Source: Candidatus Komeilibacteria bacterium | GTDB lineage: Bacteria > Patescibacteriota > Patescibacteriia > UBA1558 > GWA2-36-10 | Length of the DNA: 38,462 nucleotides | Direction of reading: 5' to 3' | Assembly (NCBI GenBank): GCA_018656655.1 | Contig: JABHYW010000014.1 | Coordinates: 1-38,462 of the forward strand | Shown: one piece after another, positions 25,018 through 31,008 of the stretch | Layout of the letters: each line of letters opens with the position of its first letter | Position numbering within the stretch: position 1 is the first letter of the stretch | Position numbers and translations under genes: made by a program | The notes under the pieces: generated by a model | Told to the model about the DNA's origin: nothing | The model's database searches: none | The model's input: only the letters and a program-made list of their open reading frames with translations

Positions 25018-25758
25018 TTATTCAAATTGTCTATCGCTACCAACTATAATTTTTAACTTGGCAGGGACGACAGTAATTTCAGCTGGGGTCTTCATTATAA
25101 TTTGTTCATCAGTAAGGATTGCTACCTGTTCCTCGGCCTGACTACCAATTTTTATTTTGGTAAAAGGTAAGACAGTCTCCTCTATTTTCTTTTTACCAAA
25201 GAGATTAGATTTGATGGGAGTGATTACCGCTTCTAGGACACCATCTACTGGTGATGAATTAGCTATACCACTGGAGAAGTTGTATAAAGTGATTTTTGAT
25301 TTTTCAGTAATAGGAGAAATTTTAAAATCTTTATACTCAATTGTTACATCTCCGTTTTCTATCTGAGCAGTATTTACAAAATAATAATTATTTATTTTTC
25401 CTAAGTCTATTTTTTTAATAATTCTAGATGCCAAGACATCACAGGCCATTACCTTTGGTGGTACACCTAGAACTTTAGCAATTTCATTATTATTATCAAT
25501 TGGTATTAAACCAAGAGTAACATCTAAATCTGCCACCACATTGATGACTTTTGCAAAAGTTTGTGCGTTGCCGATGGCAACTACAGTTTGTACCCCCTCT
25601 TTAACACCGTCTGTAATCATCTCCTTCATATTCTTCAGGATGGACAAACGGGCAATCTTTCCCTTGATACCAAGATCAGTAAGCCTTTTTTCTATTTTTA
25701 CTAAAAGGTCAGTGTATTTTTTATCATTAAGAAAGGAGTCGTAAATATATAGATACAT
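25018..25758 (-). CDS. Diacylglycerol-kinase-like protein, degenerate nucleotide motif
   Basis: 246 residues. The layout resembles the lipid/diacylglycerol kinase catalytic fold. The N-terminal half has GVKEGVQTVVAIGNAQTFAK, where active enzymes have a GGDGT loop, and LGLIPIDNNNEIAKVLGVP, where they have a PxGTxNDxAR-like segment. The C-terminal half is a beta-sandwich-like region with FSSGIANSSPVDGVLEAVIT and ILTDEQIIMKTPAEITVVPA. GGDGT is absent, so catalytic activity is doubtful; it may be a regulatory or divergent member. It is cotranscribed with the bactofilin gene (19-nt gap). Assignment rests on pattern only; moderately sure of the fold, not of the function. Confidence 0.6.
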   Translation of the reverse strand: MYLYIYDSFLNDKKYTDLLVKIEKRLTDLGIKGKIARLSILKNMKEMITDGVKEGVQTVVAIGNAQTFAKVINVVADLDVTLGLIPIDNNNEIAKVLGVPPKVMACDVLASRIIKKIDLGKINNYYFVNTAQIENGDVTIEYKDFKISPITEKSKITLYNFSSGIANSSPVDGVLEAVITPIKSNLFGKKKIEETVLPFTKIKIGSQAEEQVAILTDEQIIMKTPAEITVVPAKLKIIVGSDRQFE

Positions 25759-25777
25759 AAACTCCCGAAATTAAGGA

Positions 25778-26200
25778 TTATTTATTTTTTTCTTCTTCCA
25801 ACTTAATTGGTTTTACTTCAGGCCTAGGTTCCTCTACTGTAATGTTGCCAACAGGCATGTTAAAATCACCTTTAATTAAAGCACCACTTTCAATAGAAAC
25901 GATTTGAGCTTTAATATTACCTAAAATAATAGCTGTACCAGTAATTTCTATTTTACCTTTTACTATAATATTTCCTTTTACTTTACCAGATATAAAAGCA
26001 TTATTCGCGTTAATATTAGCCTCAACTAAGGCATTTTGGCCTATTTTTAGGTTGTTTTTGGTTTGTAGACTACCTACAACAATACCTTCAACCACTAAAT
26101 CTCCCTCACCTTTGAAATTTCCTTCTACTTTAACAGAAGGGCCTATAATTGTTTCAATGTTTTTAGAAGATGGTGTAGTGGTTTGATTTTTTGAAAACAT
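25778..26200 (-). CDS. Bactofilin-family polymer-forming protein
   Basis: 140 residues, normal for bactofilins. The core (about 22-120) is a run of short beta strands spaced as in a right-handed beta-helix: IIGPSVKVEGNFKGEGDLVV, GSLQTKNNLKIGQNALVEAN, NNAFISGKVKGNIIVKGKIE, ITGTAIILGNIKAQIVSIES, then GALIKGDFNMP. Short disordered ends flank it. Bactofilins self-assemble without nucleotide into filaments near the membrane and often scaffold envelope enzymes. First gene of a two-gene unit with the DAGK-like gene. Confidence 0.9.
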   Translation of the reverse strand: MFSKNQTTTPSSKNIETIIGPSVKVEGNFKGEGDLVVEGIVVGSLQTKNNLKIGQNALVEANINANNAFISGKVKGNIIVKGKIEITGTAIILGNIKAQIVSIESGALIKGDFNMPVGNITVEEPRPEVKPIKLEEEKNK

Positions 26201-26460
26201 AAGCTTATATTATTGATTTAATTTAAAAATATTAGTCCTTTAATAGTAGCTAATAAAAACCCTAATGTAAAGGGCTTAAAATGGGTATAATTTGGGGTTA
26301 AATATAGACTTTTTAGCTGTTTTGTATTAGAATGATTAGGCTTTTAGCTTAAGCTTAGCTTTTTACTTAGTATTAAGGCTTATAAAATATATTACGACAC
26401 ATTATTTATTCTAATATTAAGCTAAAAAATAATAAATAACATTTTTGACCACCTTAATTA

Positions 26461-26535
26461 GTCCTCGTAGTTCAATGGATAGAATAAGGCCCTCCTAAGG
26501 CTTAGATAGAGGTTCGATCCCTCTCGAGGACACCA
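26461..26535 (+). tRNA. tRNA-Arg (anticodon CCU)
   Basis: Acceptor GTCCTCG/CGAGGAC, D stem GTTC/GAAT, anticodon stem AGGCC/GGCTT with the 7-nt loop CTCCTAA (anticodon CCT at 26494-26496), 4-nt variable region, T arm AGAGG-TTCGATC-CCTCT. CCA is encoded at 26533-26535. It reads AGG. Confidence 0.97.
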
Positions 26536-26545
26536 CCTAATTATT

Positions 26546-26574
26546 TTGATAAATTTACCAAGATTTGCTATTAT
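26546..26574 (+). promoter_or_regulatory. Promoter upstream of the CNNM-like gene
   Basis: TTGATA (26546-26551), 17 nt, TATTAT (26569-26574). The predicted +1 is the A of the ATG of a short leader ORF at 26581. Confidence 0.55.
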
Positions 26575-26580
26575 ATAGAT

Positions 26581-26637
26581 ATGATGAATTTGGACGAATC
26601 TGGTCCTAGTATAAATAATAAGATTAAGCTATTTTAA
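26581..26637 (+). CDS. Possible leaderless leader peptide (18 residues)
   Basis: ATG at 26581 to TAA at 26635-26637, encoding MMNLDESGPSINNKIKLF. It begins at the predicted transcription start and ends 3 nt before a small terminator-like hairpin, upstream of the CNNM-like gene. No homology is recognised. The ORF could be chance, because the tRNA-Arg gene upstream may simply use the same hairpin as its terminator. Confidence 0.3.
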   Translation: MMNLDESGPSINNKIKLF

Positions 26638-26640
26638 AAA

Positions 26641-26662
26641 AGGCCTGTTTTGGCCTGTTTTT
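26641..26662 (+). terminator. Small terminator-like hairpin before the CNNM-like gene
   Basis: AGGCC (26641-26645) pairs with GGCCT (26652-26656) across a TGTTTT loop, followed by GTTTTT. It lies 12 nt before the ATG at 26674. It could end the tRNA transcript or attenuate the downstream gene. Confidence 0.45.
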
Positions 26663-26673
26663 ATTACAAAAAT

Positions 26674-27639
26674 ATGATTTACCTTACATTAGTCATTTTA
26701 TTGGGTCTTTCCTCGTGGTTTTCTGGTATGGAAATTGCCCTATTTTCGCTATCTTCTGCTAAAGTAAAAGAGCTTGTTTTAGCCAAAAAGCACAATGCCG
26801 AGCTATTACAAAGCTTACTTTTAAAGAAACATAAGCTATTAGTAGTTATTTTATTGGGTAACAATTTAGTAAATATCGGAGCAGCCTCTTTAGCTACTTT
26901 AGCGGCTATGGATATTTTTGGTAAAGCTGGAGTAGGTATTGCCACAGGTGTAATGACCTTACTTATCCTTATATTTGGAGAAATGTATCCAAAAGCTTAT
27001 TTTCAAATAAATGCAGTTAAAATTGCCCTATTATTCGCTCCAGTTATACGTATTTTACAAATTATATTATTCCCAGTAGTTTATATTTTAGAGAAATTAT
27101 TAGCTTTAATGACCCGAGGTAAGTCAGGTGAAAAGGTATCAGAAACAGAATTTAAAGCCCTAAGCCGTTTAGCAGTAGAGGAAGGTACTATTGAATTTGA
27201 GGAGCATGAGATGATTATGAATGTTTTAGAATTTAATGATATAGAAGTAAAAGACATTATAACCCCTCGTTATAAAATGAAAGTGTTAAATGATGACGCC
27301 GATGTAGATCAGGTGGCATATTTTATGGGGCAGGCTGGTTTTTCACGTTATCCTGTATATCACAATCAAAAAGACAATATTATTGGTTATGCGCATGTTA
27401 TAGATATTATGAGGGTTTTAAATAGTAAGGATAGGGAAGAGCAGCTTGAAAACTTTATTCAACCAATTATAAAATTAAAACCAGAAGAAAAGATAAATAA
27501 TATTTTCAATAAAATGCGTAGAAAACATAGTCATATGGCTGTAGTTTTGAGAGGGGATGAATTATTGGGCCTAGTAACTATGGAAGATATATTAGAAGAA
27601 ATAATGGGTGAAATACAAGATGAAAACGATGAAGAATAG
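26674..27639 (+). CDS. CNNM/CorC-type membrane protein with CBS domains
   Basis: About 321 residues from the ATG at 26674 (MIYLTLVILLGLSSWFSGME). An earlier TTG at 26650 falls in the hairpin and is rejected. The DUF21 membrane domain occupies about 1-140, with SGMEIALFSLSSAKVKELV, VVILLGNNLVNIGAASLATL and IFGEMYPKAYF, where the family usually has GE-x-x-PK. A linker EEHEMIMNVLEFNDIEVKDI with ITPR leads to two CBS domains (about 190-310: AGFSRYPVYHNQKDNIIGYA and MAVVLRGDELLGLVTMEDIL). The C-terminal CorC/HlyC transporter-associated domain is absent; the protein ends in an acidic tail. Members export or sense Mg2+ or other divalent ions; the name hemolysin is historical. Confidence 0.88.
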   Translation: MIYLTLVILLGLSSWFSGMEIALFSLSSAKVKELVLAKKHNAELLQSLLLKKHKLLVVILLGNNLVNIGAASLATLAAMDIFGKAGVGIATGVMTLLILIFGEMYPKAYFQINAVKIALLFAPVIRILQIILFPVVYILEKLLALMTRGKSGEKVSETEFKALSRLAVEEGTIEFEEHEMIMNVLEFNDIEVKDIITPRYKMKVLNDDADVDQVAYFMGQAGFSRYPVYHNQKDNIIGYAHVIDIMRVLNSKDREEQLENFIQPIIKLKPEEKINNIFNKMRRKHSHMAVVLRGDELLGLVTMEDILEEIMGEIQDENDEE

Positions 27640-27685
27640 CATGGCTAATTCTGACAAGAATATATAATTATCGCTAACATTAGAT

Positions 27686-27722
27686 AAAAAAAGACCTTAA
27701 ATGCCTAGATTTAGGGTCTTTT
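27686..27722. terminator. Bidirectional-type terminator after the CNNM-like gene
   Basis: AAAGACC-TTAAAT and ATTTAG-GGTCTTT arms form a long stem flanked by A and T runs, beginning 47 nt after the stop. Confidence 0.8.
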
Positions 27723-27744
27723 GTATTTATTTTAAATAAAAAGA

Positions 27745-27774
27745 AAGGCCTGCTAGTTTTAAGTAGCAGACCTT
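27745..27774 (-). terminator. Terminator overlapping the 3' end of the small secreted orphan
   Basis: AAGGTCTGCTA (27774-27764, minus) pairs with TAGCAGGCCTT (27755-27745) over 11 bp with one T-G pair, then TTCTTTTTATTT. The stop codon of the gene lies in the loop. Confidence 0.8.
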
Positions 27775-28193
27775 GGCAGCTTGATTATTCTGCAAATAGA
27801 TTTTCCTATAGCAGGTTTTCCAATGCAAATGCATTCGGGGCTTTCATCTAGACCATCGTGCCATAAAAAGGTAAGAGCATAGTTTTTCCCATCGGTGTAA
27901 TAACCGATTAAACGACTAGAACAACCAGTGTCAGGATCCATGTCTAAAATGTTACCATCTCTATCAGTATTAACAATGTAGACAAGGTGGTTATTAACTT
28001 TTGGGAATTCGGGCAGATATTTTTCCAATTCATTTAGACTTGGCCACTTATTGGCCCAAGCTAAGTGTAGAATTTCTTCAGCCCAGTAATGATTATTAAT
28101 CCTAAGGGATCTATTATAGAGGATTAAGAATACAATTCCTGAAAACAGAAGCATAAGCTGGAAGGCTTGTTTTAATAATTCATTGTAACTCAT
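27759..28193 (-). CDS. Orphan protein with N-terminal membrane anchor
   Basis: 144 residues. One hydrophobic helix at about 9-26 (AFQLMLLFSGIVFLILYNRS) suggests an anchored protein with the remainder outside. The domain has Trp- and acid-rich stretches: HYWAEEILHLAWANKWPSLN, NHLVYIVNTDRDGNILDMDP, CSSRLIGYYTDGKNYALTFL, then CICIGKPAIGKSICRI. Four cysteines (CSS, CIC, SIC) suggest disulfides. I do not recognise a family. The start has an excellent GGAGG five nt upstream, unlike most genes here. It is transcribed divergently from the MTA-phosphorylase gene, with back-to-back TTGACA elements in the shared gap. Monocistronic. Confidence 0.7.
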   Translation of the reverse strand: MSYNELLKQAFQLMLLFSGIVFLILYNRSLRINNHYWAEEILHLAWANKWPSLNELEKYLPEFPKVNNHLVYIVNTDRDGNILDMDPDTGCSSRLIGYYTDGKNYALTFLWHDGLDESPECICIGKPAIGKSICRIIKLPRSAT

Positions 28194-28258
28194 GAGAACC
28201 TCCGTGTGAGAATGATAAGAACATATAACTAATTCATTTTCTTATATTTTAGCTAATT

Positions 28259-28300
28259 TGTCAATAATTGTTGACATTTTAATAAAATTAGAGTTATATA
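28259..28300. promoter_or_regulatory. Divergent promoter region with TGTCAA/TTGACA inverted repeat
   Basis: TGTCAA (28259-28264) and TTGACA (28271-28276) are perfect inverted copies 6 nt apart, i.e. back-to-back -35 boxes. On the plus strand an 18-nt spacer leads to TATATA (28295-28300). The minus-strand -10 is not clear. Confidence 0.5.
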
Positions 28301-28320
28301 GAGAGTGATTAGCGTGTAAT

Positions 28321-28340
28321 GTTCACTACAAATGAAAGGA
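28321..28340 (+). promoter_or_regulatory. Shared GTTCACTACAAA leader motif plus ribosome binding site
   Basis: GTTCACTACAAA at 28321-28332 is identical to 17171-17182. It is followed by AAAGGA at 28335-28340, six nt before the ATG at 28347. The match in position supports 28347, rather than the ATG at 28332, as the start. Confidence 0.6.
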
Positions 28341-28346
28341 AATAAG

Positions 28347-29159
28347 ATGAAGCTTCAAAAAATCGGATTAATTGGTGGTACTGGTATGGGTGACATGTTG
28401 GGTTGGGGTAATGCTATTGTTACGAAAAAAACAGCACGTACCCCTTATGGAGTTGTTGATTATTCAGTCTTTCCTCATACCAGCCCGCCTATTGTTATGG
28501 TAAGTCGTCATGAGAATTCAGGGGAATATTTATTACCTCATAAGCTTAATTGGCAGGCATATATGTATGTCTTGGGAAACAAGCTTGAAAACGTTGATCT
28601 TATTTTAACTACTTCGGCAGTTGGTACACCTTATAAGGAGGTTGGAGGTTTTGAACAGGGAGATTTGATTGTACCTAGTGATATTATTGACTATGTGCAA
28701 GACTCTTATACTTTTGCTAGGAAAGGCTTTAGTGATTCATTGGCTTTTCATAGGCCAAGCACGGATCTTTTATGTCCTCATCTTAGGCAAGCTTTAGATA
28801 ATCCGGAAGATTGCAATCCACCTCATTTAATACTAGCAAATAGTATTAAAGGGCCTCGTTTTGAAACCCCAGCGGAAATGAAGGTGCGTTTAGCAGACGG
28901 TGTTGATGTTGTTGGTATGACAACAGCATTTCCAGAAGCAGTTTTAGCTGGTGAATTAGGAATTCCTTACGCAGTTCTTTGTGGGGTAACTAACATAGCC
29001 CCAGCTGAACATAATGGTATGGAGGTAACCGAAGCAATGAAAGTCATGTTGCCAAAGATGAAGGTTTGTATTTTACAAGCAATTGATTGGCTTGTAGAAA
29101 ATGAGCATCCTGACGATTGTCCTTGCCGTAAAGGTAGGGAAGAGTCAGTATTTTGTTAG
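28347..29159 (+). CDS. 5'-methylthioadenosine / purine nucleoside phosphorylase family enzyme
   Basis: About 270 residues from the ATG at 28347 (MKLQKIGLIGGTGMGDMLGW). Landmarks of the MTAP/PNP-II trimeric phosphorylases: IGLIGGTGM; RTPYGVVDYSVF; MVSRHENSGEYLLPHKLNWQ, where the family has RHG...PH.INYRAN; LTTSAVGTPYKEVGGFEQGD with LIVPSDIIDY; then PRFETPAEMKVRLADGVDVV and GMTTAFPEAVLAGELGIPYA. The protein would cleave a purine nucleoside or MTA with phosphate, in methionine or purine salvage. RHEN for RHG and GVTNIAP for the usual T/S-N-W/x region mark it as divergent, so the substrate is uncertain. A Cys-rich tail (DDCPCRKGREESVFC) is unusual. Codon use and the strong Shine-Dalgarno set it apart from its neighbours. 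Confidence 0.82.
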   Translation: MKLQKIGLIGGTGMGDMLGWGNAIVTKKTARTPYGVVDYSVFPHTSPPIVMVSRHENSGEYLLPHKLNWQAYMYVLGNKLENVDLILTTSAVGTPYKEVGGFEQGDLIVPSDIIDYVQDSYTFARKGFSDSLAFHRPSTDLLCPHLRQALDNPEDCNPPHLILANSIKGPRFETPAEMKVRLADGVDVVGMTTAFPEAVLAGELGIPYAVLCGVTNIAPAEHNGMEVTEAMKVMLPKMKVCILQAIDWLVENEHPDDCPCRKGREESVFC

Positions 29160-29244
29160 CAACATAATAGGAGGGGTTTACATCTGCAATGTCCTTTATT
29201 GAGGATACCGGGAAGTAGCCCGAATAAGCCTCTTCTTTCTCGAG

Positions 29245-29274
29245 AGCCCGATCTGAAATATGGTCGGGCTTTTT
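29245..29274 (+). terminator. Terminator of the phosphorylase gene
   Basis: AGCCCGA (29245-29251) pairs with TCGGGCT (29264-29270), then TTTT. The intervening 29160-29244 holds a stray AGGAGGGG but no convincing ORF. Confidence 0.85.
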
Positions 29275-29277
29275 CAT

Positions 29278-29322
29278 TTGACAGAATTTTAGAAGAGTGT
29301 TACTATACCCCCATAGGGTATA
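29278..29322 (+). promoter_or_regulatory. Promoter and operator of the CsoR/CstR-like gene
   Basis: TTGACA (29278-29283), 17 nt, TACTAT (29301-29306). A perfect 7-bp inverted repeat TATACCC-N5-GGGTATA (29304-29322) overlaps the -10 and the start site. It resembles the G/C-tract operators bound by CsoR/CstR-family repressors. Confidence 0.75.
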
Positions 29323-29332
29323 TATTATAAAT

Positions 29333-29593
29333 ATGAAAAAAACCTGTAAACCAGAACGAATTGTTTCCCAACTTCATCGTATTGAAGGGCAAATTCGAGC
29401 TGTAGAAAAGATGTATAACGAAAAGCGCAATATAGAAGACATTATATGTCAGGTTAAAGCAGCTAGAGCGTCACTCGATTCAGTTACTAAACTTTTAGTA
29501 GACGATAAGGTTAGTGGTTGCTATGATGGTACTAGAGTAGCTAAGAAAAAAGAATTATTAAAATTAATAGACGTTTTATTTGACGTCACATAA
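29333..29593 (+). CDS. CsoR/CstR/RcnR-family repressor with altered sensor residues
   Basis: 86 residues from the ATG at 29333 (MKKTCKPERIVSQLHRIEGQ). The longer frame from 29297 crosses the operator. The family core QLHRIEGQIRAVEKMYNEKR (13-32) and the C-terminal LLKLIDVLFDV are clear. These all-alpha tetramers release DNA on binding Cu(I), Ni/Co or on persulfidation. Aligned by eye to CsoR, the first Cys is Ile34 and the His is Lys59; only the last Cys is kept (Cys63). A new Cys39 sits five residues after the usual first Cys, and Cys5 is extra. Cu(I) sensing is therefore unlikely; a thiol-based sensor resembling CstR is possible. It lies upstream of trxA-trxB-gdhA in the same direction and likely represses itself through the palindrome at 29304-29322. 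Confidence 0.85.
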   Translation: MKKTCKPERIVSQLHRIEGQIRAVEKMYNEKRNIEDIICQVKAARASLDSVTKLLVDDKVSGCYDGTRVAKKKELLKLIDVLFDVT

Positions 29594-29598
29594 ACCAG

Positions 29599-29658
29599 TG
29601 TCATCCCGACCGCAGTGGAGGGATCTAGTTAGATTTCTCGACTTCGCTCGAAATGACA
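29599..29658. repeat. REP/MITE-like palindromic repeat
   Basis: 60-nt imperfect palindrome bounded by TGTCAT and ATGACA. The halves TCCCGACCGCAGTGGAGGGA and TTTCTCGACTTCGCTCGAAA are separated by TCTAGTTAGA. The words CGACTTCGCTCGAAATGACA and relatives are a recurring intergenic repeat in many bacterial genomes. It is much more G+C-rich than its surroundings. Confidence 0.75.
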
Positions 29659-29685
29659 TTAGAGTTAATAAATTAAGAAAATAAT

Positions 29686-30012
29686 ATGGCATTAGAATTA
29701 ACAGATCAAAATTTTAATCAAGAAGTAAAAGAATTTAAAGGTGTTATTTTAGTAGATTTTTGGGCACCTTGGTGTGGACCATGTAAAATGCAAGGTCCAA
29801 TTGTAGATGAATTAGCTGAAGAGTTAAAAGATAAAGAGGGTGTAAAAATAAGTAAGCTTAATGTTGATGAAAATCAATCTAAAGCAGGTGAGTATAAAGT
29901 AATGAGTATTCCAACAATTAAAATCTTTAAAGATGGTAAAGATGTAGAAACTATGGTTGGTATGCAGAACAAAGATGTGTTACTTGAGATGATTGATAAA
30001 CATTCAAGTTAA
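29686..30012 (+). CDS. trxA: Thioredoxin
   Basis: 108 residues with the standard fold and active site: VDFWAPWCGPCKMQGPIVDE (WCGPC near residues 27-31) and the cis-proline segment KVMSIPTIKIFKDGKDVETM. It keeps cytoplasmic thiols reduced. The loop ELKDKEGVKISKLNV is slightly longer than in E. coli. The gene is 4 nt upstream of trxB, so the reductase and its substrate are made together. Confidence 0.95.
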   Translation: MALELTDQNFNQEVKEFKGVILVDFWAPWCGPCKMQGPIVDELAEELKDKEGVKISKLNVDENQSKAGEYKVMSIPTIKIFKDGKDVETMVGMQNKDVLLEMIDKHSS

Positions 30013-30016
30013 ATAT

Positions 30017-30997
30017 ATGCCTGAACACACAATCTCTAAAGATGGAGAAAATAAAATATATGATGTAGTAATAGTCGGCGGTGGTCCTTCAGGACTTACA
30101 GCTGGAATATATACTAGTCGTCGAGCTATGAAGACTTTGATAATTTCCAAAGATATTGGTGGTCAAATTTCTTTGACAGACGATGTAGAAAATTATCCAG
30201 GTTTTGAAAATATAGAAGGGTTAGCCTTGGCACAAAAATTCCAAACGCAAGCTGCCAAGACTGGCACGGAATTTTTATTTGAAGAGGTTACTCAAATAGA
30301 TAAAACCGACGATGGTTTTATTGTTAATACTGGGACTAAAAAAGCTATCAAAGCTAAAACAGTCATTTTAGCTTTTGGTCTTACACCAAGAAATCTAGAA
30401 GTACCCGGCGAGAAAGAATTAACTGGTCGAGGAGTTACCTATTGTGCTACTTGTGATGGACCTCTTTATAGAGATAAGACTGTAGTAATAGTCGGTGGTG
30501 GTAATTCAGCCTTGGATGCTGCTGAATATATGTCAAAAATTGCTAAAAAAGTTTATTTATTAGTTCGTAAAGATAAATTTCGTGGAGAGCAAGTCTTGGC
30601 GGATAAAGTAATGGCCGATAAAAATATCGAAGTGATGTTTAAGGCTGTTGTCTCAGAAATAAAAGGTAAAGATAGAGTAGAATCTTTCGTTTATAAAATT
30701 GCAGATACCGAAACTAAAGAAATACAAATCGATGGAGTGTTTATTGAGATAGGGCATATAGCTAGCACTAAGTGGTTGGATAATTTAAATTTAGATCGCA
30801 CCGAAAGAGGTGAAATAAAGATTAGTGTAGATAATGAAACAAATATCCCTGGCATATTTGCCGCTGGTGATATTACTGAAATTACTTATAAGCAAGCAGT
30901 TATTTCGGCTGGCGAAGGTTGTAAAGCAGCCTTACAAGCTTATAGACATCTACAGGGCGATAAACCGATGGCTCCAGATTGGACTCCTAAGAAATAA
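30017..30997 (+). CDS. trxB: Thioredoxin-disulfide reductase
   Basis: About 326 residues from the ATG at 30017 (MPEHTISKDGENKIYDVVIV). The frame back to 29993 lies inside trxA. FAD site: VIVGGGPSGLTAGIYTSRR. Redox centre: GVTYCATCDGPLYRDKTVVI. Pyridine-nucleotide site: VGGGNSALDAAEYMSKI. Second FAD segment: GIFAAGDITEITYKQAVISA with GEGCKAALQAY. The residues after the nucleotide fold read VRKDKFRGE where NADPH-specific enzymes have HRRDxxRA, so the coenzyme preference is not certain. It reduces TrxA. Linked to gdhA by an 11-nt gap. Confidence 0.93.
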   Translation: MPEHTISKDGENKIYDVVIVGGGPSGLTAGIYTSRRAMKTLIISKDIGGQISLTDDVENYPGFENIEGLALAQKFQTQAAKTGTEFLFEEVTQIDKTDDGFIVNTGTKKAIKAKTVILAFGLTPRNLEVPGEKELTGRGVTYCATCDGPLYRDKTVVIVGGGNSALDAAEYMSKIAKKVYLLVRKDKFRGEQVLADKVMADKNIEVMFKAVVSEIKGKDRVESFVYKIADTETKEIQIDGVFIEIGHIASTKWLDNLNLDRTERGEIKISVDNETNIPGIFAAGDITEITYKQAVISAGEGCKAALQAYRHLQGDKPMAPDWTPKK

Positions 30998-31008
30998 CAA
31001 ATAAATAT

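Noticed and set aside
29160-29244. Micro-ORF after AGGAGGGG near 29170
   Set aside because: The nearest ATG is too far from the Shine-Dalgarno-like run and encodes only 8 residues.
29044-29277. 77-residue minus-strand ORF after the phosphorylase gene
   Set aside because: It overlaps the phosphorylase 3' end and the terminator in antisense; no supporting features.
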